From the NCBI GenBank assembly GCA_963816545.1, contig CAWFLE010000008.1, positions 124,001 to 188,000 on the forward strand: 64,000 nucleotides of DNA. Reading direction: 5' to 3'. This DNA is from Albimonas sp963816545 (GTDB lineage Bacteria; Pseudomonadota; Alphaproteobacteria; Rhodobacterales; Rhodobacteraceae). A model generated the notes under the pieces. The model saw nothing but the letters and a program-made list of their open reading frames with translations. It was not told where the DNA came from and did not search any database. Below are positions 28,105 to 36,925 of the stretch, piece after piece. Each line of letters opens with the position of its first letter. Within the stretch, counting starts at the first letter, position 1. A program made the translations under genes and the position numbers.

Positions 28105-30017
28105 GGCGTGGCTCCTTCGGGGATGTCGGCCTGCCCGTTGGAGACAGCCTGTCGTTTCTGTGTCACTGGTTCGTGCGGCGCGATCCGAAGTGCGCGCAAA
28201 GCGTTCAAGATCACGGCGACGTCGATCACCTCTTGCAGCAGCGCGCCCTGCACCGGGCTGAGGTAGCCGAAGGCGGCGGCAATCATGCCGAGGACCGAAA
28301 GGCCGATCCCGGCGACGACACTTTCCACGGCGATCCGCCGGGACGCGCGGGCGATCTCGATGCCGGGGCCGAGCCGGTCGATCCGGTCGACGAGCAGGAC
28401 GACATCGGCGGCTTCGGCCGAGGCCGCTGCGCCCCGCGCGCCCATGGCGACACCCACGTCAGCCGCCGCGAGCGCCGGCGCGTCGTTCACCCCGTCGCCC
28501 ACCATCATCACCGGGCCATGCTTGCGCTCGGACAGGACGAGCAGGACCTTCTGGTCCGGCGTCAGGTCGGCGCGAAGCCCGTCCAGACCGAGCCCTTGGG
28601 TCACGCGCTCGGCCACGTCCGCACGGTCGCCCGTGGCGAGCAGGATGCGCGAGATGCCCTCTCGGCGCAGCCCGTTGAGCATGGCTCCCGCGCCCTCGCG
28701 CAGTGGGTCGGACATCACAAGGTGCCCTGCCATGTGGCCGTCGACTGCAACGGCAACGAGCACCGATCCGACCGTAAGTGCCGGATGATCGCTGGAGGTC
28801 CGGCCCACCTGGCGGGCGACGAAGCCGTCTCCGCCGACGATGACCCTGCGGCCTTCTACGCTGCCGATAACGCCTTCGCCGGGAAGCTCGGCCACCTCGG
28901 ACGGAACGGGCAGAGCCAGCCCCCGCGCCTTTGCGGCCGCGACGATGGCCTGCGCGACGGGATGCTTCGACGCCTGATCCAGCGCCGCTGAAAGGCGAAG
29001 GATGTCGTCCTGCGACATCCCGTCATGGCTGTCGATCGAGACGATCTGCGGACGGCCGTCCGTCAGGGTGCCGGTCTTGTCCAGGATGAGGGTGCGGATC
29101 CGCGCCATCGTCTCGAGCGGCCCCGCGCCCTTGATCAGCACGCCGAAATGCGCGGCGCGCGAGAGGCCGGCGACCAGCGCCACAGGCACGGCGAGGATCA
29201 GCGGACAGGGCGTGGCGACGACGAGCACGGCAACGGCCCGGATCGGGTCGCCGGTGAACCACCACGCAGCGAAGGCGATGCTGACCGTGACCGCCAGAAA
29301 CCCCAGCGACCAGCGGTCGGCCAGCCGCGACATCGGCGCCTTGGACGCCTGCGCCTCCTCGACCAGCCGGACGATCCCGGCATAGGTGCTCTCCGCCGCG
29401 CGACGGGTGGCTGCCAGATCGAACGCGTCGCCTGCATTGGTCGAGCCGCTCATGGCCTCGGCCCCGCGCGCAAGGCGCACCGGCAGCAACTCGCCGGTCA
29501 GCGCGGAGGTATCCACGAAGGCGGCCTCGGAGGCCACCGTGCCGTCCACCGATACCACGTCGCCCTGCCGGATCAGCAGCCGGTCGCCAGGAGCGATTTC
29601 GTCGAGCGGCACGTCTTCGAGCCCGCCATTGCGATGCCGCGTCGCGGTCCGCGGAACCCGGGACAACAGGTCGTGCATCTCGCGCCGGGCACGGCCTTCG
29701 GCGAAGCTTTCCAGGAATGTGCCGCCGGAATACATCACCGCGACGACCGCCGCCGCGAGGGTCTCGCCGAAGACGAGCGCGGCGGTCATCGACAGCGCGG
29801 CGACGACATCCAACCCGACCTCGCCGCGCCCGATGCTGCGCAGGATTTCGACCACGAGCGCGGCGAGGGCTGGAACAACCCCGGCCAACCAGACGATGTT
29901 CGCGATGTCGCCCATGCCAGCGACGTAGAAGGCAAGACCCGTGATCAGACCGATCGCGGCCAGAAGCAGAATTGCGGTCTTGAAGCGATCGGTACGGGTC
30001 TGGTCCATGCGGCTCAT
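28101..30017 (-). CDS. Heavy-metal P1B-type ATPase
   Basis: The 638-aa protein has the full P-type set: TGE (about 174-176), the membrane metal site ATPCPLILAVP (TPC at 269-271), the phosphorylated Asp313 in DKTGT, the P1B HP pair in SKHPVAQA, and GDGVNDAPALA. It lacks an N-terminal metal-binding domain. The TPC motif instead of CPC or SPC marks a poorly defined substrate class. With VIT and the redox genes it may export Fe2+, Mn2+ or a related metal. It overlaps the neighbouring genes by 4 nt on both sides. Confidence 0.92.
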   Translation of the reverse strand: MSRMDQTRTDRFKTAILLLAAIGLITGLAFYVAGMGDIANIVWLAGVVPALAALVVEILRSIGRGEVGLDVVAALSMTAALVFGETLAAAVVAVMYSGGTFLESFAEGRARREMHDLLSRVPRTATRHRNGGLEDVPLDEIAPGDRLLIRQGDVVSVDGTVASEAAFVDTSALTGELLPVRLARGAEAMSGSTNAGDAFDLAATRRAAESTYAGIVRLVEEAQASKAPMSRLADRWSLGFLAVTVSIAFAAWWFTGDPIRAVAVLVVATPCPLILAVPVALVAGLSRAAHFGVLIKGAGPLETMARIRTLILDKTGTLTDGRPQIVSIDSHDGMSQDDILRLSAALDQASKHPVAQAIVAAAKARGLALPVPSEVAELPGEGVIGSVEGRRVIVGGDGFVARQVGRTSSDHPALTVGSVLVAVAVDGHMAGHLVMSDPLREGAGAMLNGLRREGISRILLATGDRADVAERVTQGLGLDGLRADLTPDQKVLLVLSERKHGPVMMVGDGVNDAPALAAADVGVAMGARGAAASAEAADVVLLVDRIDRLGPGIEIARASRRIAVESVVAGIGLSVLGMIAAAFGYLSPVQGALLQEVIDVAVILNALRALRIAPHEPVTQKRQAVSNGQADIPEGATP

Positions 30018-30994
30018 CTCCCCTCTGCTGGGGTCATCGCCGCTGGCTCTTCGGAAAAAAGTCGTCCGACTCCCACGCCCCTCGCGCTCCCTCCATCATC
30101 GCGCAGGAGGAACAGGGCGTCGAGCCCGTGTTTTCTTGCGAGTGCCGCGCCCCTCTCCGGGCCAAGCACCATGAACGCCGTTGCCCAGGCATCGGCTTCG
30201 GCACAGCTGCTGGCAACAACGGTGACCGAGGCAGGCGACGCGATCAGCGGCGTGCCGCGTCTCGGATCCATCGTGTGCGACAGGCGTCGTCCCTGCACCT
30301 CGACCCAGTGGCGGTAGTCGCCCGACGTCGCGACGGCGGCATCCTGCAGCGCGAGGATCGAGTGGGGGGTCCGGCGCTCCGTGTCTGGCGCTTCCACGGC
30401 GATCGTCCACGCCTCTCCGTCCGGCCGAAGGCCTGTCGCGCGCATCTCGCCATCGATCCCGACCAGGGCGTTGTCAATTCCGTGGTCGCGCAGCGTCTCG
30501 GCCAGCCGGTCAACGCCATAGCCCTTCGCGATGCCGTTCAGGTCCAGCGCGATGGGCGCGGATTTACGGACATGGCCGCCGTCAAACTCCAGAACCTCAT
30601 GCGCCGGGCGGCGCGGGGCTTCCATCGCTGCACGGATGCCATCTGGCGCGGCGGCCTCCGGCCCGAAGCCCCAAGCCGCGACCGCGTCGCCCATGCCGAT
30701 GTCGAAGGCCCCGCCCGAGGCGCGGCCGATTTCGAGGCCAAGGCGGACGACGTGCCCAAGGCGCAAGGGGACCGCCACCCAATCGCCCACCGGCGCTGCG
30801 TTGAGCCGCATCAGATCGCTGTCGGGCTTCCAGGTCGACATCTGTCCGCCCACTTCTTCCACAGCCGCTTGCAGCGCCACGCGGATCGGGTCGGGGTCGA
30901 CGCTCGGCTCGGCGTAGAACAGAGCCGACCAACGCGTGCCCATCGTGGGGCCGTTCAGGGCGATGCGCGCGCGCTCAGTAGACATCTTCGACAT
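30014..30994 (-). CDS. apbE: FAD:protein FMN transferase (ApbE)
   Basis: The 326-aa protein shows the ApbE signature: GPTMGTRWSA near the N-terminus, MSTWKPDSDLMRLN, FDIGMG, LDLNGIAKGYGVDRLAETL and SGDYRHWVEV with SHTMDPRRGTPL. ApbE attaches FMN through a phosphoester to Thr or Ser in a D-x-x-T/S-G-A-T/S motif of extracytosolic proteins. A matching motif is in the DUF2271 protein two genes upstream. No clear export signal is visible at the start, although the enzyme is expected to act outside the cytosol. The 20-bp overlap with the upstream reductase gene suggests coupling. Confidence 0.92.
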   Translation of the reverse strand: MSKMSTERARIALNGPTMGTRWSALFYAEPSVDPDPIRVALQAAVEEVGGQMSTWKPDSDLMRLNAAPVGDWVAVPLRLGHVVRLGLEIGRASGGAFDIGMGDAVAAWGFGPEAAAPDGIRAAMEAPRRPAHEVLEFDGGHVRKSAPIALDLNGIAKGYGVDRLAETLRDHGIDNALVGIDGEMRATGLRPDGEAWTIAVEAPDTERRTPHSILALQDAAVATSGDYRHWVEVQGRRLSHTMDPRRGTPLIASPASVTVVASSCAEADAWATAFMVLGPERGAALARKHGLDALFLLRDDGGSARGVGVGRLFSEEPAAMTPAEGR

Positions 30995-33197
30995 ACCGCC
31001 CCTCCGCCTTCAGAACTGCCGGCGTGAGCCCGGTCGGCGCCAGGATCTCGGCCAGCGCATCGGCCACGCCCGCCGCCATGTCGCGCCCGCCGCAAACCAT
31101 CACGCGCGCTCCGTTGCGAACAAGGTTCGCGACCTGAGCGGCCTCGCCCCGCAGCGCGTCCTGCACATAGTGGGGGCGCGCCCCGCGCGAAACGGCCGTG
31201 ACCAGGCGGGTCAGACGCCCCTCGTCCTGCCAGGCCGCAAAGTCCTCGCCGTAGAAGAAGTCGCTGTCGGGATGGCGCATGCCGAAGAACAGGTGGATCG
31301 GCCTGCCGCGCCCGTTGTCGCGGACAAAGCCCGCGAGCGGTCCGATGCCGGTCCCCGCGCCGATCAGGATCAGAGGCACGCGGCTCGGGCCCGGGCGGAA
31401 ACCGGGGTTGCGGCGGAGAAAGGCGGTCACCGTTTCACCCGGCTCCAGCGCCGTGAGCTGGCCCGAACAGAGGCCGCCGGCATGCTTTCTCACGACGATC
31501 TCAATGAACCCGTCGCGGCGCGCGGAGGCGAGTGAGTAGAGTCGCGGGACGGCGCTGCCCTCGGGCACGACGCCGACAAGGTCGCCTGCCGTGAATCGGG
31601 CGAACCCGGAACCGGTCAGCCGCTGCCAGAGCGAGACGCGCGGCAGGGCGAAGCGGAGGATCACGGTCGGGGCCTGTACTTCAGCGCCGTAGCCCCGGCG
31701 TGAGACGAGGGTCAGCGTCTCCGTCGTGGGCAGCATGGGCTGATGCGACAACTCCAGGGGGATCCCGAGCGCCTCGCCGAGTGCGCGGCCCCAGCGGGCG
31801 AAGTCCTGCGGGGACTGGCGGTTGATGGTGTCGAGGGGCAGGAGTTCGGGCCAGCCCTTCGCCTGCGCCGCCGACGCGACGGCCTCGGCGAAGGCGCAAT
31901 AGGCCGGAAAGCTGCGGTCGCCGAAGCCAAGCACGGCCAGAGGCATGTCCGGCGCGGGGTCGACAGCGCTGAGCCGATCGAGGAACCCCTTGGCCGAGGC
32001 CGGCGCCGCACCGTTGCCATACGTTGCGGCGAGCACGATGATCCGCTCGGCCCTTGTGTAGCGCTCCGGGGCGAACCCCGACATCGGGCCGACATGGACG
32101 CTCTGCCCGGCTTTTGTCAGTGCGGCGTGGAGCGTCGCGGCGAAACCCCAGGTGCTGCCGCCCTCGCTGCCGACGAGCAGGATCGTCTCCGCCGGCCCGG
32201 CGGGCTGGTTGCCCCGGATGCGTGGCCGCCCGCGCCGCCCGGTGAGCCAGATCAGGACGCCGGTCGCGCCCATCGCGGGCACGCCGAGCGCCATGAGCCC
32301 GAGCACGAGGCCCAGCGTCGCCGCGCCCTGTCCGGTGTGCAGCATGTAGATGGTTTCCGAGACGCGTTCCCATCCCGTCAGGTCGGCCCAGGCAAGTAGG
32401 GCTCCGTCGCCCTGATCGAGATATCCGGCGCCCCGGTCGGTCTTGAGCGTGAAGACGTCCGTCGCGTCGCCGGGATAGGGAAAGCTCAGCTCGCGCAGTT
32501 CGGCGACGGGCGTCTGCCGCAGCGTGGCCATCTGTTCGAGAGCAAAGCCGGTCTCCCCACTCACTTCGGCGGGGGCGGCCGGAAGGACACCTCCGTCTGG
32601 CAGAAGATCGAAGGTGGACGCCGTCATCCAGAGAGCGGTCGTGGAGGAAAGGACAAGCCCGGCCACCGCGATCCGGGCGATCTCGACATGCAGCCGGCCG
32701 GCAAACGGTCCGCGAAGGCGAGCGAACCAGTGCCGCCAGCCGCCCGCACGCCGGGCGACCAGCGCCGCACCCGAAAACGACAGGATCAGCATCGCCGCAG
32801 CCCCCGCGGCCATGGCGATGCGCCCACCATCGCCGAGGAACATCGACCGGTGCAGGTTGGTGAGCCAGCGTTGCGTCTGGTTGGGGTCGGCGGAAGCCAC
32901 GCCCTGACCCGTCGACGGGTCGATCACGGCGGCGCCCGGCGTGCCCTGGTCGAACCAGTAGGCCGTGATCCGGCCCGAGGGCGACCGGCGGATCTGCTCG
33001 ACGCCCGGATAGACCGCCTGGATGCGCTCCGCGAGGGCGGCGACCGTGAGCCCGGACTCCGCCTGCGGCGCGGCGATCCGCTCGGCCGCAGGAAAGACCG
33101 ACAGCGCCGCGCCGCTCAAACTCAGGACGGTGACGAGCGCGAGGGCCAGCAGACCCGGCCAGCGATGGAGTGCACGGATCATGGCCCCGTTCCTCAC
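30975..33197 (-). CDS. PepSY membrane domain fused to flavodoxin and FNR reductase
   Basis: The 740-aa protein joins three parts. The N-terminal PepSY-TM part (about 1-345) has four helices and periplasmic loops; its His residues (LHRW, NLHRSMFLG, LHTGQG) are candidate heme ligands. A flavodoxin-like domain (about 360-490) has LVGSEGGSTWGFA, AATYGNG and LGFGDRSF. The C-terminal ferredoxin-NADP reductase-like part (about 510-740) has RLYSLASA for FAD, GLCSGQL, GAGTGIGPLAGF for NADP and CGGRDMAAGV. I infer that it moves electrons from cytosolic NADPH across the membrane to a periplasmic acceptor. MIRALHRW, five codons in, is an alternative start. Confidence 0.85.
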   Translation of the reverse strand: MRNGAMIRALHRWPGLLALALVTVLSLSGAALSVFPAAERIAAPQAESGLTVAALAERIQAVYPGVEQIRRSPSGRITAYWFDQGTPGAAVIDPSTGQGVASADPNQTQRWLTNLHRSMFLGDGGRIAMAAGAAAMLILSFSGAALVARRAGGWRHWFARLRGPFAGRLHVEIARIAVAGLVLSSTTALWMTASTFDLLPDGGVLPAAPAEVSGETGFALEQMATLRQTPVAELRELSFPYPGDATDVFTLKTDRGAGYLDQGDGALLAWADLTGWERVSETIYMLHTGQGAATLGLVLGLMALGVPAMGATGVLIWLTGRRGRPRIRGNQPAGPAETILLVGSEGGSTWGFAATLHAALTKAGQSVHVGPMSGFAPERYTRAERIIVLAATYGNGAAPASAKGFLDRLSAVDPAPDMPLAVLGFGDRSFPAYCAFAEAVASAAQAKGWPELLPLDTINRQSPQDFARWGRALGEALGIPLELSHQPMLPTTETLTLVSRRGYGAEVQAPTVILRFALPRVSLWQRLTGSGFARFTAGDLVGVVPEGSAVPRLYSLASARRDGFIEIVVRKHAGGLCSGQLTALEPGETVTAFLRRNPGFRPGPSRVPLILIGAGTGIGPLAGFVRDNGRGRPIHLFFGMRHPDSDFFYGEDFAAWQDEGRLTRLVTAVSRGARPHYVQDALRGEAAQVANLVRNGARVMVCGGRDMAAGVADALAEILAPTGLTPAVLKAEGRYVEDVY

Positions 33198-33664
33198 ATG
33201 TCGTAGGCGAAGCTGGCGACGTAGCGGCGGCCCTGCACCGGCGTGCCCGCGCCATCGGTCGTGAGCGGGACGGCCACCTCGTTCGGACTGTCGCGCATGT
33301 CCTCGACGGCCGCGTCGATGTGGAGGGTGTAACCCGCATCGAACAGCGCGTCGGCCAGGTCGAGCGTGATCTCGAGCGTGCGGCCCGCGCCGACGCTGGC
33401 GCCGGTGATGCCGTCGACCTGCGCGGTGTCGCCGCCGGTGGCGCGGTACCAGTCGCTCAGATGCTCGTAGTACTTGGACTTGCCGCCAGCCATCCAGAGA
33501 CTGCCGACATAGGCGCCCGAGGCATCGGTGACGTAGAGCGCGAGATATGCCCCGTCGCCGCCGTAGTTGTTGAGGGTTGTGGTCAGTGTCACCGGCCCCG
33601 CCATGGCGAGGCCGGGGAGCGTCAGCGCGGTGGTGAGCGCGAGCGTTGCGAGTAGCGATTTCAT
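33194..33664 (-). CDS. DUF2271 periplasmic protein with ApbE flavinylation motif
   Basis: The 156-aa protein has a Sec signal (LLATLALTTALTLPGLAMA) and the DUF2271 core (NYGGDGAYLALYVTDASG, SKYYEHLSDWYRAT). Residues 84-90 read DGITGAS, the pattern ApbE uses to attach FMN, so Thr87 is the predicted flavin site. Published surveys of extracytosolic flavinylation link DUF2271 with ApbE and PepSY reductases. I infer that it is the periplasmic one-flavin electron carrier reduced by the neighbouring reductase, whose start codon it overlaps by 4 nt. Confidence 0.85.
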   Translation of the reverse strand: MKSLLATLALTTALTLPGLAMAGPVTLTTTLNNYGGDGAYLALYVTDASGAYVGSLWMAGGKSKYYEHLSDWYRATGGDTAQVDGITGASVGAGRTLEITLDLADALFDAGYTLHIDAAVEDMRDSPNEVAVPLTTDGAGTPVQGRRYVASFAYDM

Positions 33665-33702
33665 CGGATGGATCCTTGTTCGGAGAGGGGCTGCGGAGCG
33701 GT

Positions 33703-34059
33703 TCAGTTCACCTGAACCTGCGGCGGGGCGCCGTTCCCGAAGAGTCCGTTCTGCGGCGGTGCGACGGTGCCCGCGGGCGCGGGATTGTTGGCGCCGCCAC
33801 GGCAGTCATCGTCGTCGCAGTCGTCATCGTCGTCTTCGTCGTCCCGACCACCCCGCGCGCCGTCGCGGTAGCGGCGGTCGTCGTCGTCATCGTCGTCGCT
33901 TGCGAGGACGAGCGGCATCGTTTGCGGGGCGTCATCAAAGAGCGCGGCGACGGGCCGAAGGATGCCGCCGGCCGGGGTCTGCATTGCGCTCCAGGCGGGG
34001 ACGCCGATGGCGGCGGTCAGCGCCGTGGAGGCTACGAGAAGTGTCAGGGTCTTGTTCAT
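33703..34059 (-). CDS. Secreted Asp-rich small protein
   Basis: The 118-aa protein has a Sec signal ending near PAWSA. The mature part contains runs of Asp (ASDDDDDDDRRYRD and DDEDDDDDCDDDDC) with two Cys spaced four apart, then a Pro/Gln/Asn-rich tail. It has no known domain. The acidic runs could bind Fe3+, Ca2+ or another cation in the periplasm; this is inference. It is the first gene of the operon and lies behind a predicted response-regulator site. Its neighbours suggest that it is part of the metal/redox system. Confidence 0.7.
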   Translation of the reverse strand: MNKTLTLLVASTALTAAIGVPAWSAMQTPAGGILRPVAALFDDAPQTMPLVLASDDDDDDDRRYRDGARGGRDDEDDDDDCDDDDCRGGANNPAPAGTVAPPQNGLFGNGAPPQVQVN

Positions 34060-34262
34060 GGCAGGGTCTCCTTTCGTCTGCTGAAGACATTCTGGAGAGC
34101 CGACCTGAGGGCTTCCTGACGGCGATGCAATTCCCGCTTCAGCTTGCCGTCAGGAAGATAACGGCCCCGCCGGTGAGAGCGGGGCCAAGGGCAGCTGTGC
34201 GCCGGGTCGTGACGCAGCCAGTTCGCCGGCGTTATCGCGCGTCGACGGTCGCGGGTCGGGCC
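34060..34262 (-). promoter_or_regulatory. Promoter region with response-regulator box and 12-bp inverted repeat
   Basis: The gap in front of the Asp-rich gene holds the box CTTCAGCTTGCCGTCAGG at 34137-34154, and the perfect inverted repeat CTTCCTGACGGC / GCCGTCAGGAAG overlaps it (about 34113 to 34157). The TTCAG...TCAG half-sites repeat with 11-bp spacing, as for OmpR/PhoB-family regulators. The stem could also end katG transcription, but no T-run follows. Confidence 0.6.
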
Positions 34263-36509
34263 TCAGCTCGGGCGGTCGGCGAAGCGATCCAGCTCCATGA
34301 CCTTTGCCCACGCGGCAACGAAGTCGTCGACGAACCGCCGCTCGCCGTCGTCGGAGGCATAGACCTCGGCGACAGCCCGGAGCTCGGAGTTCGAGCCGAA
34401 GATCAGGTCGACGGGAGTCGCGCGCCACGTCACCGCGCCCGTCGCCCGGTCATGACCCTCGTAGAGCCCGTCCATCTCGGCGGCCTTCTCCCATGTGGTC
34501 GACATGCTGAGCAGGTTGACGAAGAAGTCGTTGCTGAGCGTGCCGGGCCGGTCGGTGAGCACGCCGGCCGGGTCGTGACCTGCGTTGGCGTCGAGCACGC
34601 GCAGACCGCCGACGAGCGCGGTCATCTCCGGTACGCTGAGCTCGAGGAGGCTCGCCCGATCCACGAGCATTTCGGTCGGCGACCGTCCGGCGTCCGCGTC
34701 GTAGTAGTTGCGGAAGCCATCGGCCTTTGGCTCGAGGTAAGCGAAGGACTGGATGTCGGTCATCTCCTGGCTTGCATCGCCCCGGCCGGGAACGAATGGG
34801 ACGGCGATATCATATCCCGCGTCCCTGGCCGCGGCCTCGATGGCCGCCGCGCCGGCAAGGACGATCGTGTCGGCCATCGAGACTGCCTTGCCGTTGCTCA
34901 ACCCCGCATTGAAGTCGCTCCGCACCGCTTCCAGTTTCGCCAGGACGTCAGCCAGCTCCGCAGGATCGTTCACGGCCCAGCTCTTCTGCGGCTCCAGCCG
35001 AAGCCGGCCGCCATTGGCGCCGCCGCGCATGTCCGAGGCGCGGAAGCTCGACGCCGAGGCCCATGCCGTGCGGACCAGCGCCGCCCGGTCGAGGTCGGCC
35101 CCAAGTATCGCGCCCTTCAGGGCCTGCACCTCGGTGTTGTCGATCAGTGCATGGCCGACCGCCGGCACCGGATCCTGCCACAGCATGACTTCCGTCGGCG
35201 CGTCCGGTCCGAAGTAGCGCGACGCCGGTCCCATGTCGCGATGGGTCAACTTGAACCATGCGTGCGCGAAAGCGTCCTCGAACTCCTTCGGGTTGTCGCG
35301 GAACCGCATGGCGATTTCCCGGTAGGCCGGGTCGGTCTTCAGGGCGAGATCGGTCGTGAACATCATCGGCGCGTGCGTGACCCCCGCCAGATGGGCGTCC
35401 GGCACCGTGCCCACCGCTGCGCCGCCTGTGGGGGTCCATTGGGTGGCGCCGGCCGGGCTCTTCGTCATCTCCCAGTCGTGGGACAACAGGTTGTCGAGAT
35501 ACATCATGCTGAAGGCCGCCGGCGTCGCGGTCCAGGCCCCCTCGAGGCCGCTGGTGAAGGTGTCTTCGGCGATGCCCTTGCCGCAGACGTTGACCCAGCC
35601 CAATCCCTGCTCTTCGACCGGGGCGGCGGCGGGTTCGACACCGACGCAGCCGTCGTTCGCCATGGCGCCATGCGCCTTGCCGAAGGAATGGCCGCCAGCG
35701 ATCAGAGCGACTGTTTCCGCGTCGTTCATCGCCATGCGACCGAAGGCCTCGCGGATTGACTGAGCCGCTGCCAGAGGGTCGGGGTTACCCTGAGGGCCTT
35801 CGGGATTGACGTAGATCAGGCCCATTTGGGTGGCGGCCAGATCGCGATGCAGGTTGCCCGGGCCATTCTGGCGCTCAGCCCCGAGCCAGACGCTTTCCGG
35901 CCCCCAATAGACCATCTCGGGTTCCCAGTCGTCCTCGCGGCCGGCCGCGAAGCCGAGGGTCGGAAAGCCCATGTTGTCCATCGCGATCGTGCCCGTCAGT
36001 ACGATCAGGTCCGACCAGGAGATCGCGGCGCCGTATTTCTGCTTGATCGGCCAGAGCAGGCGGCGCGCCTTGTCCAGATTGGCGTTGTCGGGCCACGAGT
36101 TCAGCGGCTCGAAGCGCTGCTGGCCACCATCGGCGCCGCCCCTGCCATCCATCAGACGATAGGTGCCGGCCGCGTGCCAGGCCATGCGGATGAAGAACGG
36201 TCCGTAGTTCCCGTAGTCCGCCGGCCACCATTCCTGCGAGGTCGTCAGCAGGTCGTCGATGTCCGCCTTGAGTTGCGCATAGTCGAGCGTTGCAAAGGCG
36301 GCGGCATAGTCGAAGTCCGCGCCCAGCGGGTTTGATCTCGGGTCGTTGCTGCGCAATGGGCTCAGATCCAGAAGGTCAGGCCACCAGAGCTGATTACTCT
36401 GCGGCGACCCGGCTGCGTCCATGCCCTCCGCAAGAGCCGGCGGCGCCGCGACTGCAAAATTCAATACGGCGCACGCGACGCCGCCCATCAAGAGGGCCCT
36501 CAGTTTCAT
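34263..36509 (-). CDS. katG: Exported catalase-peroxidase KatG
   Basis: The 748-aa enzyme begins with a clear signal peptide (LLMGGVACAVLNFAVAAPP ending near ALAEG), so it is predicted to be periplasmic, unlike the usual cytoplasmic KatG. The distal heme pocket FIRMAWHAAGTYR (Arg108, Trp111, His112) is intact. The YVNPEGPQG segment supplies the Tyr of the Met-Tyr-Trp crosslink, and GGHSFGKAHG the proximal His. It removes H2O2 by catalase and peroxidase reactions. It stands alone as a transcription unit within the metal/redox cluster and has the same upstream box as the neighbouring operons. Confidence 0.95.
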   Translation of the reverse strand: MKLRALLMGGVACAVLNFAVAAPPALAEGMDAAGSPQSNQLWWPDLLDLSPLRSNDPRSNPLGADFDYAAAFATLDYAQLKADIDDLLTTSQEWWPADYGNYGPFFIRMAWHAAGTYRLMDGRGGADGGQQRFEPLNSWPDNANLDKARRLLWPIKQKYGAAISWSDLIVLTGTIAMDNMGFPTLGFAAGREDDWEPEMVYWGPESVWLGAERQNGPGNLHRDLAATQMGLIYVNPEGPQGNPDPLAAAQSIREAFGRMAMNDAETVALIAGGHSFGKAHGAMANDGCVGVEPAAAPVEEQGLGWVNVCGKGIAEDTFTSGLEGAWTATPAAFSMMYLDNLLSHDWEMTKSPAGATQWTPTGGAAVGTVPDAHLAGVTHAPMMFTTDLALKTDPAYREIAMRFRDNPKEFEDAFAHAWFKLTHRDMGPASRYFGPDAPTEVMLWQDPVPAVGHALIDNTEVQALKGAILGADLDRAALVRTAWASASSFRASDMRGGANGGRLRLEPQKSWAVNDPAELADVLAKLEAVRSDFNAGLSNGKAVSMADTIVLAGAAAIEAAARDAGYDIAVPFVPGRGDASQEMTDIQSFAYLEPKADGFRNYYDADAGRSPTEMLVDRASLLELSVPEMTALVGGLRVLDANAGHDPAGVLTDRPGTLSNDFFVNLLSMSTTWEKAAEMDGLYEGHDRATGAVTWRATPVDLIFGSNSELRAVAEVYASDDGERRFVDDFVAAWAKVMELDRFADRPS

Positions 36510-36925
36510 GTGTTTGTCCTCGGGGTTGCATTTGCCATTCCCGGTCGCGGGCGGCGAACCTGCGCCGGGATGTGCCCAGTCTTTGCACCGGGTGCTGACG
36601 CCTCCCTGACGGGAGCGCAGTATTCGCTTCAGGCTGACGTAAGGTTACCGTGCCCGCGATCCGAGTTCGAGACAAACTCAGCAGCGCGGATACCAATGCT
36701 CGAGCTTGATGCTCTCGCGGACGCCGCGAAGCGGGATCGCTCTGGCGCCGGTCAGGTCCAAGGGGGCGTCGGGTAGAGCACGGGAGCCCCGTCCGCCGGA
36801 AGCGCTCCTGCGCGGACGGCGTGACGGGTGCGGCATCAGTTCTCGATCGGGAACGCAGAAGGCCCCACCGGCAAGAGCGGGGCCAATCGCGGTGGAAGGG
36901 AGAATGGCCTTTGGTGCCCGGTCGG
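36510..36925 (-). promoter_or_regulatory. katG upstream region with response-regulator box
   Basis: The 416-bp gap contains CTTCAGGCTGACGTAAGG (36627-36644), which matches the boxes at 34137 and 37928/37960 except for one changed base. It lies about 120 bp before the katG start. No other gene was seen in the gap. Confidence 0.5.
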
